Both the position numbers and the translations under genes were made by a program. Source: Actinomycetes bacterium (GTDB lineage: Bacteria; Actinomycetota; Acidimicrobiia; Acidimicrobiales; Ilumatobacteraceae). From it: a DNA stretch of 64,000 nt. Of the stretch, positions 53,273 through 61,341 are shown piece after piece; within the stretch, counting starts at the first letter, position 1, and every line of letters starts with the position of its first letter. The DNA is taken from contig JAKOUY010000011.1 in assembly GCA_029782355.1 (NCBI GenBank), positions 124,001 through 188,000 on the forward strand. The letters are read 5' to 3'. The notes below the pieces were generated by a model, which searched no databases, was not told the origin of the DNA, and worked only from the letters and a program-made list of their open reading frames with translations.

Positions 53273-55539
53273 CCGACGTGACCGTGCGCCCGGTGGTCGA
53301 TGGCCGTCTGGGCACCAGCGCGCTGCGCCCGGACGGACTGGCCAAGACCCAGGGGACGTTCGCCTTCAGCGGCGACCTGTCGGCGGACGGGATGCTGTGG
53401 GGTGCCACCCTGCGATCCCCGCACCCCTTCGCCAGGATCCGCTCGATCGACCTCAGCGGCGCCTGGCAGATCGCCGGAGTGGCCGCCGTGGTCACGGCCG
53501 ACGACGTGCCCGGCAAGCCGACCTATGGTCTGATCAGCGCCGACCAGCCGGTGTTCGCCCGGGACGTCGTCCGCTACGCCGGTGAACCCGTAGCCGCCGT
53601 GGCCGGTGACCACCCGGAGACCTGCCGGCGGGCGCTGGCGGCGATCCGCGTCGACTACGAGGTGCTGACGCCGCTGGTCGACCCGGAGCTGGCGATCGCC
53701 GGTGCCGAGCCGATCCACCCCGACGGCAACATCCTCCGTCACCAGCGCATCGTCCGCGGCGACCAGGACCTCGTCGGCGAGGTGGTCGTCGAGGGCACCT
53801 ACGAGATCGGGATGCAGGACCAGGCGTTCCTCGGCCTGGAGGCCGCCCTGGCGATCCCGGATCCAGGCGGGGCCGGGGTCGAGCTGTTCGTCGCCACCCA
53901 GTGGCTGCACGAGGACCTCGGTCAGATCGCCGCCTGCCTCGACCTGCCGGCCGACCGGGTGCGCCTGACCCTCGGCGGGGTCGGCGGGGCCTTCGGGGCT
54001 CGGGAGGACATCAGCCTGCAGGTCCACACCTGCCTGCTGGCCCTGCGCACCGGGCGCCCGGTGCGCATCGCCTACAGCCGCGAGGAGAGCTTCTACGGCC
54101 ACGTCCATCGCCACCCGGCACGGATCTGGATGCGACATCACGCCACCCGCGACGGCCGCCTGCAACGGGTCGAGGCCCGCTTCGTGCTGGACGGCGGGGC
54201 CTACGCGTCGACCTCCTCGGCGGTCCTGGTCAACGCCATCACCCACGCCCAGGGCCCATACGTGTGCGACAGCGCCACCGTCGAGGGCTTCGCCACGCGT
54301 ACCAACAACCTGCCCTGCGGGGCGATGCGCGGCTTCGGCGTGGTCCAGGCCTGCTTCGCCCACGAGGGCCAGATGGATCGCCTGGCAGAGGCGTGCGGGC
54401 TCGACCCGGTGGAGATCCGGCTGCGCAACGCGATGCGCACCGGTGACCGGCTGATCACCGGCCAGGTGATCGCGGACGTCGCTCCGGTGGCCGAGTGCAT
54501 CCGGGCCACCGCCGCCCTCCCGCTCCCGGACGAGCCGGTGGGCGGCCGTGACGGCGACCCATTGCGGCTCCCCGGCGGGGCCGGGCTGACCGCCGACGTC
54601 GGGCACATCCGCCGGGGGATCGGCTGGGGCGTCTCGATCAAGAACCTGATGTACAGCGAAGGGTTCGACGACTTCTCCACCGCCCGGTGCCGCCTGGCGG
54701 ACGGGTCGGTCACACTGAAGTTCGCCACCGCCGAGGTCGGCCAGGGGTTCGTCACCCTGGCACCGCAGATCGCCCGCACGGTGCTCGGCGTCGAGCGGGC
54801 GGTCTGCGAGCCGATCGACACCACGATCGGCTCCGCCGGGTCGACGTCGGCGTCCCGCCAGACCTGGATGAGCGGCGGAGCGGTGCTCGGCGCCTGCCGG
54901 GCGGTCGCCGAGCAGGTCGTCGCCCACGCGGCCCAGTCGTGGGGGGTGAGCACCGCGGAGGTCGAGCTGGTCGACGGTGTGCTCACGTCCCCCGACGGCC
55001 GCCAGGCCACCGTCGGCGAGCTGTCCGCCGGGCGGGTGTTCGAGGCAACCTTCGAGCACCACCACCCGCCCACCGAGGACCTCGACGAGGACGGCCAGGG
55101 CAACTGCCACACCGCCTTCGCGTTCGTCGCCCATCGCGCCGTGGTGGACGTGGACGTCGAGCTGGGCCTGGTCAAGGTGGTCCAGATCGCCACCGCCCAG
55201 GACGTCGGCCGAGCGTTGAATCCGCTCAGCGTGCGCGGCCAGATCGAGGGCGGGATCGCCCAGGGGGTCGGCCTGGCCGTCATGGAGGAGATCGTCCAGA
55301 CGGACGGCCGGGTGCGCAATGCCAGCTTCACCGACTACCTGCTGCCCACCATGCTGGACATGCCCGAGGTCGTCGCCGAGCTGATCGAGATCCCCGAGCC
55401 ACGCTCGCCACTCGGCGCCAAGGGGGTGGGGGAGCCGCCGTGCATCTCGTCGACGCCGGCGGTCCTCGCCGCGATCCGGGACGCCACCGGCAAGGACCTT
55501 CGCCGGGTCCCGGTGCGGCCCTTCGACATCGCGCTGTGA
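53269..55539 (+). CDS. Molybdopterin-binding subunit of xanthine-dehydrogenase-family hydroxylase
   Basis: 756 aa large subunit holding molybdenum-pterin cofactor and the active site. GGVGGAFGARE binds the cofactor, Arg354 in AMRGFGVVQ stands where xanthine dehydrogenase has its substrate Arg, and catalytic Glu722 lies in GAKGVGEPP. The CO-dehydrogenase loop (AYRCSFR) is absent, so this is not a CO dehydrogenase. Purine or another N-heterocycle is the likely substrate, supported by the phosphoribosyltransferase next to it. Confidence 0.93.
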   Translation: MTDVTVRPVVDGRLGTSALRPDGLAKTQGTFAFSGDLSADGMLWGATLRSPHPFARIRSIDLSGAWQIAGVAAVVTADDVPGKPTYGLISADQPVFARDVVRYAGEPVAAVAGDHPETCRRALAAIRVDYEVLTPLVDPELAIAGAEPIHPDGNILRHQRIVRGDQDLVGEVVVEGTYEIGMQDQAFLGLEAALAIPDPGGAGVELFVATQWLHEDLGQIAACLDLPADRVRLTLGGVGGAFGAREDISLQVHTCLLALRTGRPVRIAYSREESFYGHVHRHPARIWMRHHATRDGRLQRVEARFVLDGGAYASTSSAVLVNAITHAQGPYVCDSATVEGFATRTNNLPCGAMRGFGVVQACFAHEGQMDRLAEACGLDPVEIRLRNAMRTGDRLITGQVIADVAPVAECIRATAALPLPDEPVGGRDGDPLRLPGGAGLTADVGHIRRGIGWGVSIKNLMYSEGFDDFSTARCRLADGSVTLKFATAEVGQGFVTLAPQIARTVLGVERAVCEPIDTTIGSAGSTSASRQTWMSGGAVLGACRAVAEQVVAHAAQSWGVSTAEVELVDGVLTSPDGRQATVGELSAGRVFEATFEHHHPPTEDLDEDGQGNCHTAFAFVAHRAVVDVDVELGLVKVVQIATAQDVGRALNPLSVRGQIEGGIAQGVGLAVMEEIVQTDGRVRNASFTDYLLPTMLDMPEVVAELIEIPEPRSPLGAKGVGEPPCISSTPAVLAAIRDATGKDLRRVPVRPFDIAL

Positions 55540-55544
55540 TCGGT

Positions 55545-55550
55545 TAGGTT
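55545..55550 (+). promoter_or_regulatory. -10 hexamer TAGGTT of the phosphoribosyltransferase
   Basis: TAGGTT ends 7 nt before GTG 55558. It rules out the TTG at 55549, which lies in the hexamer. Confidence 0.45.
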
Positions 55551-55557
55551 GGCTCGG

Positions 55558-56052
55558 GTGAACGACGCGCGCGAGATCATGACCTGGGACGTGTTCGGTG
55601 AGGCCTCGCGGGCCCTGGCGCAGTCGATCGCCGACGACTACGAACCGGACATGATCCTGTCGATCGCCCGTGGCGGTCTGCTGATCGGCGGGGCGCTCGG
55701 CTACGCCCTGTCCGTCAAGAACGTGTACACGATGAACGTCGAGTTCTACACCGGGGTCGACGAGCGCCTCGAGGTGCCTCGGATCCTGCCACCGGCGCCG
55801 GACTTCGTCGACGTCAGCCACGCCAAGATCCTGATCGCCGACGACGTCGCCGACACCGGCCACACCCTGCGCAGCGTCCAGGACTTCTGCGAGGGCAAGG
55901 TCGCCGAGGTCCGTACCGCCGTGCTGTACGAGAAGTCGCACTCGGTGGTCAAGTGCGACTACGTCTGGAAGCGCACCGACCTGTGGATCAACTTCCCGTG
56001 GAGCGACAAGGACCCGGTGGCCAGGCGCGACTGGAGCGTCAAGGACGCGTGA
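55558..56052 (+). CDS. Phosphoribosyltransferase (hypoxanthine/xanthine-guanine type)
   Basis: 164 aa type I phosphoribosyltransferase. The PRPP loop is LIADDVADTGHTL and the N-terminal ILSIARGGL holds the pyrophosphate loop. The size and the WINFPW ending fit xanthine/hypoxanthine-guanine enzymes that convert a purine base to its nucleotide. Next to a purine-type hydroxylase this would salvage or compete for the base. GTG 55558 follows the TAGGTT hexamer. The last 14 bp overlap the convergent hydrolase gene. Confidence 0.88.
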   Translation: MNDAREIMTWDVFGEASRALAQSIADDYEPDMILSIARGGLLIGGALGYALSVKNVYTMNVEFYTGVDERLEVPRILPPAPDFVDVSHAKILIADDVADTGHTLRSVQDFCEGKVAEVRTAVLYEKSHSVVKCDYVWKRTDLWINFPWSDKDPVARRDWSVKDA

Positions 56053-56596
56053 AGTCGACCTCGGCCGTGGTGACCGTGCCACCCCTGCGGCCGGGGGCGC
56101 GCTGCTCGTTCCAGTACAGGTTGGTGTGGGCGACGATCTGCTCTGGCGGGGGAGCGCCCCACTGGCTGAGGTCCTCGGTGGTGTGGGCGTCGCCCACCAG
56201 CGTGGCGTCGTAGCCGCGTACGAGGGCACCGTGCAGGGTGGAGCGGATGCAGGCATCGGTCTGCGCTCCGGCCACCACCAGATGGCCGACGCCCCGCTCG
56301 GCCAACGCTGACTCGAGATCGGTCTCTTCGAAGCTGTCGCCGTAGTGCTTGTGGATCAGCGGTTCGCCCGCGGCGGGATGCAGCTCGGAGACGTACTGCC
56401 AGGCGTCGGTGCCTTCGGGAAGGCCGTCGTCGGCGTGCTGCACCCACACCACCGGCACGCCGCCGGCCCGAGCCCGGTCGACCAGGGTGTTGATGTTGGC
56501 GATCATCTCGTCGCGGTTGTGCGTCCCGGCGACGACGCCGTTCTGCACATCGACGATCACCAGGGCGGTGTTCGGGCGGTCGGGCAGGGTGGTCAT
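56039..56596 (-). CDS. Isochorismatase-family cysteine hydrolase
   Basis: 185 aa. The catalytic triad is D16 (IVDVQNG), K83 (IHKHYGD) and C116 (GAQTDACIRST), the latter with the cis-peptide V-A-G before it. Family members hydrolyse nicotinamide, ureidoacrylate, N-carbamoylsarcosine or isochorismate; the context favours an amide from ring opening. Start ATG 56596 is chosen because TCCTCC (GGAGGA on the minus strand) lies 4-9 nt upstream; ATG 56611 is also in frame but has no such site. Confidence 0.88.
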   Translation of the reverse strand: MTTLPDRPNTALVIVDVQNGVVAGTHNRDEMIANINTLVDRARAGGVPVVWVQHADDGLPEGTDAWQYVSELHPAAGEPLIHKHYGDSFEETDLESALAERGVGHLVVAGAQTDACIRSTLHGALVRGYDATLVGDAHTTEDLSQWGAPPPEQIVAHTNLYWNEQRAPGRRGGTVTTAEVDFTRP

Positions 56597-56600
56597 CGGG

Positions 56601-56606
56601 TCCTCC
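56601..56606 (-). promoter_or_regulatory. Shine-Dalgarno deciding the isochorismatase start
   Basis: Minus-strand GGAGGA, 4 nt before ATG 56596; it lies inside the codons that would follow ATG 56611. Confidence 0.6.
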
Positions 56607-56611
56607 GTCAT

Positions 56612-56909
56612 GGATGGATGGTCGGTCAGGCGGCTGGGAACCCGACGGACTCAGCCGGGCCATGACGATACGGCGGATCTCGGCGATGGTTGGCTCGCCG
56701 TCCTCGAGATGGACGGAGTGGTCGTCGGGGGGAGCGTTCGGTGCGTCGGGATCGTACGGGTGATGGGCGTGGCAGCGCAGCCGGCCATGCTCCCGGGTGG
56801 TCGGGCCGCGCTGCGACTCCGGCAGGAACCGATCGCTGCTGGCCGACGTCCTCTGCTCGTGGAACTGTTGTACCGACGGATGCCGTCACCGTGGTCGAAG
56901 GGATTGCGC
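56612..56909. other. Intergenic region with coding-like minus-strand remnant
   Basis: About 300 bp between divergent genes. On the minus strand, below a TGA at 56886-56888, one frame reads QQFHEQRT..., then TREHGRLRCHAHHPYDP and SVHLEDGEPTIAEIRRIVMAR with gene-like composition, but no start codon is present near the TGA and no stop before it runs into the hydrolase gene. It may be a decayed or unrecognised small gene. The plus strand ends with the GAAGGG Shine-Dalgarno of the next gene. Confidence 0.3.
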
Positions 56910-57683
56910 ATGTACCTCACCTCTTGCACCCGAGCCCGAGTCGGGGCCTCGCTCCTGGTCGTCGTGCTCGCTGTTGGCATCGGGGCATCGACCGGCTCCG
57001 CCACCGTTCCACCGAGCACCCCCGCTGCGGCGGTGGCCGTCGACCGCTCGACGCCCGACGGCGTCGTCCGGGCCCTGGTGGCCGCCATCGCGGCCGGTGA
57101 CGGGTCGGCGGCGATGGGGCTCAGCGCGGCGCCGGCGATGGCCGAGCGGATGGACGTGGTCGGCTGGATCGACTGGCTCCGGTTCGTCGATCCCTCGGCA
57201 CCGCTCCCGGGTTCGGGGTCGCTGTCGCAGGACGTCAATCGGGCCGCCTTCGAGGGTCAGTTCGCCGGCCAACTGAAGATCGTGCTCGGCGGCCTGGTCG
57301 ACGTCGATCGGACCCACGGATTGCCGGTCAGCGAGGGCCAGGCGGCCACCGTCCTGGCGGCCATCGACCCGGCCAAGCTCTCCGACCTGACGCTGGTGAA
57401 GTCCAGCCTCCTCCCGGCCCGGTACGCGACCGACTCGCGGGTCGGCACGCAGTTGGAGCGCCGGGCCAAGGTCTTCGGCGCCGACGAGGCGACGGAAGTC
57501 TCGGCGTTGGTGGCCACCCACGGGACCACCTATTGGATCGGTGCCACGCTCCTGCGGTACGGATCGACGTGGGCGATCCAGACGCTCACCGCCCCGTTCA
57601 GCGCGCCGGACGGCGGGAACGGATCGGTCCAGCGACTCAGCGAGGCCGACTACGACGCGGCCATGTCCGCGACCGGGAGCTGA
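56910..57683 (+). CDS. Secreted protein of unknown function
   Basis: 257 aa with a clear signal peptide (positive n-region to Arg11, hydrophobic 12-27, cleavage near GSA-TVP). The mature part has mixed alpha/beta character and no Cys clusters or metal motifs; I recognise no family. GAAGGGA lies a few nt before the ATG at 56910. It ends 3 bp from the convergent flavoprotein gene. Confidence 0.75.
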   Translation: MYLTSCTRARVGASLLVVVLAVGIGASTGSATVPPSTPAAAVAVDRSTPDGVVRALVAAIAAGDGSAAMGLSAAPAMAERMDVVGWIDWLRFVDPSAPLPGSGSLSQDVNRAAFEGQFAGQLKIVLGGLVDVDRTHGLPVSEGQAATVLAAIDPAKLSDLTLVKSSLLPARYATDSRVGTQLERRAKVFGADEATEVSALVATHGTTYWIGATLLRYGSTWAIQTLTAPFSAPDGGNGSVQRLSEADYDAAMSATGS

Positions 57684-57686
57684 CGG

Positions 57687-59228
57687 TCAACCGCGGGCCA
57701 GGACGGCCAGCGCGGCATTGCGCCCGCTGGCGCCCCACACGCCGGCACCCGGGAAGGTGGCCGCACCGGTGAGGTACAGCCCGCGCACCGGCGTGGTGTA
57801 CCGGGTGAGCTCGGGATGGCGGTTCAGCAGCGCGGCGAGCGGACCACCGGCGAAGCTCGTGGCATGCCCGGCGGGGAGGAAGAACTCCCGCTCGTAGCGG
57901 TCCGGGGTCATCGCCCGCCACTCGCCCAGTCCGTCGAGCCAATCCGGCTGGACCATCTCGGCGAAGCGCTCCAACCACCGGCGCGGCTCCGCTGTGCTCG
58001 ACCACCCGCCGGCGAAGCGATACGGGGTGAACAGGGCTTCCAGGCTGAACATGTGTGCTCCGGACGGGGCCACGGTGGGGTCGGCCACGCTGGGCGTGTT
58101 GCCGATCAGCGCCGGTCGGTCGAGGATCCGGCCCTCGGCGATCATCGTCGCCCCCCGAGCCATGTCGGCCAGGCTCGGGGCCAGCACGAACGTGGCACCG
58201 AGTTCCTCGTCGCCAACCGAGGCCGGCAGGGTCCGCAGCCGGGGCACGCTGGTGACCACGGCGTCGATCTTCGACTCGTAGCCCTCGTCGTGGGGAATCG
58301 CCCGCCATCGTTCCACCAGCCGGTCGGCCTGGGGCGGGGGCGATTCCAGCCACTGCAGGAAGGTGTCGTGGGGATTGCACGCCGAGACCACCCGAGCGGC
58401 GGTGATCTCCGTGCCGTCGGCCAGGCGCACCCCTCGGACGCGCTCGCCGGCGCAGGTGATGCCCCCCACCGGCGACCCGAGGCGCAGGTCGCCCCCGGCG
58501 GCGCGGAACGCAGCGAGGATCGACTCCGGCACCATCCGGCTCCCGCCGACCGGCCGGCCGAGGCGGCCGACGTGGCGCATGGCGTAGGTCAATGCGCCGA
58601 GCCCGGAGCCGGGCGTCTCCGGGGAGATGCCCCACACCATCGGTCCCACCGCCAGCCCCGGCGCCCGGAGCGCTTCGCTGGTGAAGTAGCGACGCATCAC
58701 GTCGGCGGCGCTCATCCGGCTCCAGCGCAGGAGCGTGGCAACGCCGCGGCCGCGACGGGCCAGGACCTTGCCGGTCAACCCACCCAGGCTGGGGGCGTCG
58801 TTGGCCGCGGCGAACACCATCTGCACGGCCGGCATCGCCGCCCGGGCGTAGCGCCGGTACCCGTCGACCTCGCCCGGGTGGCTGGCGGCCAGGCCGTCGA
58901 GGGTGCGCTCCAGCGAGTGGTACGAGGCCCAGGCCGGGGCCTCGCTCCAGGTGGCGTTGAACTGCGCCGGGTCGATGTCCACGTAGCGCAACCCGTGCCC
59001 GGCCAGGCCGAGCTCCTCGATGACCGGAGTGGTCCGGAAGGTGAGGTGGTCGCAGTTGCAGATGTTGGCGATCCCCCCGCCGAACGGCGTGCTGGTCGCC
59101 GTCCCACCGACGCCGTCGCGGGCCTCGACCAGCAGCGTGCGCAGACCGCCCCGGGCGAGGTAGGCGGCGCAGACCAGGCCGTTGTGTCCGGCGCCGATGA
59201 CGATCGCGTCGTAGTCCGTGGATGCCAC
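57687..59228 (-). CDS. Phytoene-desaturase/NAD(P)-FAD oxidoreductase-like protein
   Basis: 513 aa flavin amine-oxidase/CrtI-type enzyme. The Rossmann FAD motif IVIGAGHNGLVCAAYL opens the protein and GLYLTGAATFPGAGVWGASGRNAA closes it, as in carotenoid desaturases and all-trans-retinol saturases. No carotenoid partner genes are seen, so the substrate is open. The GTG start directly abuts AGGAGG with no spacer; a leaderless start from the CAGACT hexamer (59235-59240) is more plausible. Confidence 0.85.
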   Translation of the reverse strand: MASTDYDAIVIGAGHNGLVCAAYLARGGLRTLLVEARDGVGGTATSTPFGGGIANICNCDHLTFRTTPVIEELGLAGHGLRYVDIDPAQFNATWSEAPAWASYHSLERTLDGLAASHPGEVDGYRRYARAAMPAVQMVFAAANDAPSLGGLTGKVLARRGRGVATLLRWSRMSAADVMRRYFTSEALRAPGLAVGPMVWGISPETPGSGLGALTYAMRHVGRLGRPVGGSRMVPESILAAFRAAGGDLRLGSPVGGITCAGERVRGVRLADGTEITAARVVSACNPHDTFLQWLESPPPQADRLVERWRAIPHDEGYESKIDAVVTSVPRLRTLPASVGDEELGATFVLAPSLADMARGATMIAEGRILDRPALIGNTPSVADPTVAPSGAHMFSLEALFTPYRFAGGWSSTAEPRRWLERFAEMVQPDWLDGLGEWRAMTPDRYEREFFLPAGHATSFAGGPLAALLNRHPELTRYTTPVRGLYLTGAATFPGAGVWGASGRNAALAVLARG

Positions 59229-59233
59229 CCTCC

Positions 59234-59239
59234 TAGTCT
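59234..59239 (+). promoter_or_regulatory. -10 hexamer TAGTCT of the creatininase-like gene, overlapping a minus-strand -10
   Basis: TAGTCT ends 6 nt before GTG 59246. On the other strand CAGACT (59235-59240) ends 6 nt before GTG 59228. The divergent -10 elements overlap within a 17-bp gap. Confidence 0.45.
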
Positions 59240-59245
59240 GGCCGG

Positions 59246-60016
59246 GTGATCCGACGCTTCGCCGATCTGCGCGGCCCCGACATCGCCACCCGGCTGACCG
59301 AGCGCAGCCTCCTGCTCCAGCCGCTCGGTGCCATCGAGCAGCACGGACCACACCTGCCGCTGTCCACCGACTCGGTGGTGGCCACGGCCGTGGCGGAGGC
59401 GGCGGTGGAGCGCTGTGGCGAGGCCCTCGACGTCTGGCTGCTGCCGACCCTGGACTACACCAAGTCCAACGAGCACGCCTGGTCACCCGGAACCGTGTGG
59501 CTCAGCGCCACCACCCTGCTCGCCGTGCTCGACGACCTCGGTCGCTGCCTGGCCACCACGCCGGCGCGCAAGCTGGTGTTCCTCAACGGTCATGGCGGCA
59601 ACAGCGCCCTGCTCAACGTGGCCAACCGAGAGCTGCGCCTGGCCCACGGCTTGCAGACCTTCCTGGTCCATCCCGGCCTGCCGGTCGACCAGGGCGGCAC
59701 GGCACCCGCCTCCGAGCTGGGCATGGGGGTGCACGGTGGCACGGACGAGACCTCGATCATGTTGCACCTGGCACCCACGCTCGTCGACATGACGCGGGCC
59801 GCACGACGAATCCCCGAGCACCTGGCGGCCAACCGCCACGTCCGCTTCGGCGGGCGGGTCAGCTTCGGGTGGTTGTCCGACGACTTCTTCCCCGACGGGA
59901 TCATCGGCGACCCCACGGGAGCGACGGGGGAGCTGGGCGCCCGCCTGTTCGAGGGCGCCGTCGCTGGGCTGTGCGAGGCCCTGGCCGAGATCGCCGACTT
60001 CGAGTTCCGCCCATGA
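59246..60016 (+). CDS. Creatininase-family amidohydrolase
   Basis: 256 aa. The metal site lies in GAIEQHGPHLPLSTDS (Glu31, His33, His36, Asp42), then LNGHGGN and the later Glu of GGTDETS. Relatives hydrolyse creatinine, open pterin/FAPy rings, or mature mycofactocin (MftE). Here the neighbours favour opening an N-heterocycle. GTG start; ATGA overlap with the M20 enzyme. Confidence 0.87.
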   Translation: MIRRFADLRGPDIATRLTERSLLLQPLGAIEQHGPHLPLSTDSVVATAVAEAAVERCGEALDVWLLPTLDYTKSNEHAWSPGTVWLSATTLLAVLDDLGRCLATTPARKLVFLNGHGGNSALLNVANRELRLAHGLQTFLVHPGLPVDQGGTAPASELGMGVHGGTDETSIMLHLAPTLVDMTRAARRIPEHLAANRHVRFGGRVSFGWLSDDFFPDGIIGDPTGATGELGARLFEGAVAGLCEALAEIADFEFRP

Positions 60017-61278
60017 GCCGTGCCACCGCGGACTCGCTGCGCGTCGACGCCTCGCGTCTGTGGGCCCGGCTGGAGGCGCTCGGGGAGATCGGCGCGGTGC
60101 ACGGTCCGAACGGGGAGCGCGGCTGTGCCCGCCTGGCGCTGACCGACGCCGACCGGGACGGGCGCGACCTGGTGGTCCGGTGGATGACCGACCTCGGGAT
60201 GGCCGTCAGCATCGACGCGGTGGGCAACGTCGTCGCCGTGCACGCCGGGGCCAACGACGAGCTGGCGCCGGTGATGGTCGGATCGCACATCGACACCGTT
60301 CGCACCGGTGGCCGGTTCGACGGCAACCTGGGGGTGCTGGCCGGCCTCGAGGTGGTGGAGACGCTGATCACCGCCGGCGTGGTCACCGACCGGCCCGTTG
60401 CCGTGGCCGTCTTCACCGACGAGGAGGGCGCCCGGTTCCAGCCGGACATGCTCGGCAGCCTGGTCTACGTGGGCGGGATGGCCCTGGAGGACGCGCTCGA
60501 CGTCCGTGCCGCCGATGACGGCGCCCGCCTCGGCGACGAGCTGGTCCGGATCGGCTACGCCGGGCCGACGCCCTGCCCGGCGGCTGGGGCCCCGCACCGC
60601 TACCTGGAGCTGCACATCGAGCAGGGCCCGGTGCTGGAGGACGAGGGCGTCGCCATCGGCGTGGTCACCGGTGTCCAGGGCATCTCCTGGACCGAGCTGA
60701 CCATCACCGGCCAGTCGGCCCACGCCGGGACCACACCGATGCGCCTGCGCCACGATCCCGGCTTCGTCGCCGCCTCGATCACGGCCGGGGTCCGGCGCAT
60801 CGCCGCCGAGCTCGGCGGCACGCAGGTGGCCACCGTCGGGCGCTGCGAGTTCAGCCCCAACCTGGTCAACGTCATCCCGGCCACGGTGACGATGACCGTC
60901 GACCTGCGCAACACCGACGAGGCCATCCTCCAGGACGCCGAGGGCCGCCTGGCCCACCTCTGCGCCACCCTGGCCGCAGCGGAGGGCGTGGCCGTGGCCC
61001 AGCGGACCTTGGCACGCTTCGAGCCGGTGGCCTTCGATCCGGCGATGGTCGACCTGGTCGAGGCAACGGCGACGGCTCTCGGGCACCGGACGAGGCGGAT
61101 GCCGAGCGGCGCCGGCCACGACGCCCAGATGCTGGCCCGGGTGTGCCCGACGGCGATGATCTTCGTGCCCAGCGTGAACGGTCTGTCGCACAACATCGCC
61201 GAGCACACCGAACCGGAGCACATCGCCGCCGGGGCCGACGTGCTGTTGCAGGCCGTGCTCGCCTGCGCCTCGGCCTGA
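60013..61278 (+). CDS. M20-family hydrolase (allantoate amidohydrolase/N-carbamoyl-L-amino acid hydrolase-like)
   Basis: 421 aa dinuclear zinc amidase. Zn ligands: His in GSHIDTV, Asp in FDGNLGVL, Glu in TDEEGARF, His in LELHIEQGP and His in GLSHNIAEHT. The dimerisation insert starts at GQSAHAGTTPMRLR. Typical reactions release carbamate or ammonia from ureido compounds such as allantoate, fitting purine breakdown. The ATG overlaps the creatininase-like stop. Confidence 0.9.
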   Translation: MSRATADSLRVDASRLWARLEALGEIGAVHGPNGERGCARLALTDADRDGRDLVVRWMTDLGMAVSIDAVGNVVAVHAGANDELAPVMVGSHIDTVRTGGRFDGNLGVLAGLEVVETLITAGVVTDRPVAVAVFTDEEGARFQPDMLGSLVYVGGMALEDALDVRAADDGARLGDELVRIGYAGPTPCPAAGAPHRYLELHIEQGPVLEDEGVAIGVVTGVQGISWTELTITGQSAHAGTTPMRLRHDPGFVAASITAGVRRIAAELGGTQVATVGRCEFSPNLVNVIPATVTMTVDLRNTDEAILQDAEGRLAHLCATLAAAEGVAVAQRTLARFEPVAFDPAMVDLVEATATALGHRTRRMPSGAGHDAQMLARVCPTAMIFVPSVNGLSHNIAEHTEPEHIAAGADVLLQAVLACASA

Positions 61279-61286
61279 ACGCGCCG

Positions 61287-61314
61287 GGGGCGCCGACCCT
61301 GCGGCCGGCGCCCC
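61287..61314. terminator. Terminator hairpin between convergent genes
   Basis: 9-bp stem ggggcgccg/cggcgcccc with a 10-nt loop in the 63-bp gap between the M20 gene and the minus-strand binding-protein gene. No U-tract. Confidence 0.75.
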
Positions 61315-61341
61315 TGTCTGGCGGTCAACGCGTCGTCGTGC

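Noticed and set aside
53269-55539. CO dehydrogenase large subunit
   Set aside because: The subunit order is Cox-like, but the active-site loop is AMRGFGVVQ, not the CoxL AYRCSFR loop.
53209-56256. Long minus-strand open frame of about 1000 codons across the hydroxylase genes
   Set aside because: It is antisense to the Mo subunit and phosphoribosyltransferase and shows only shadow composition.
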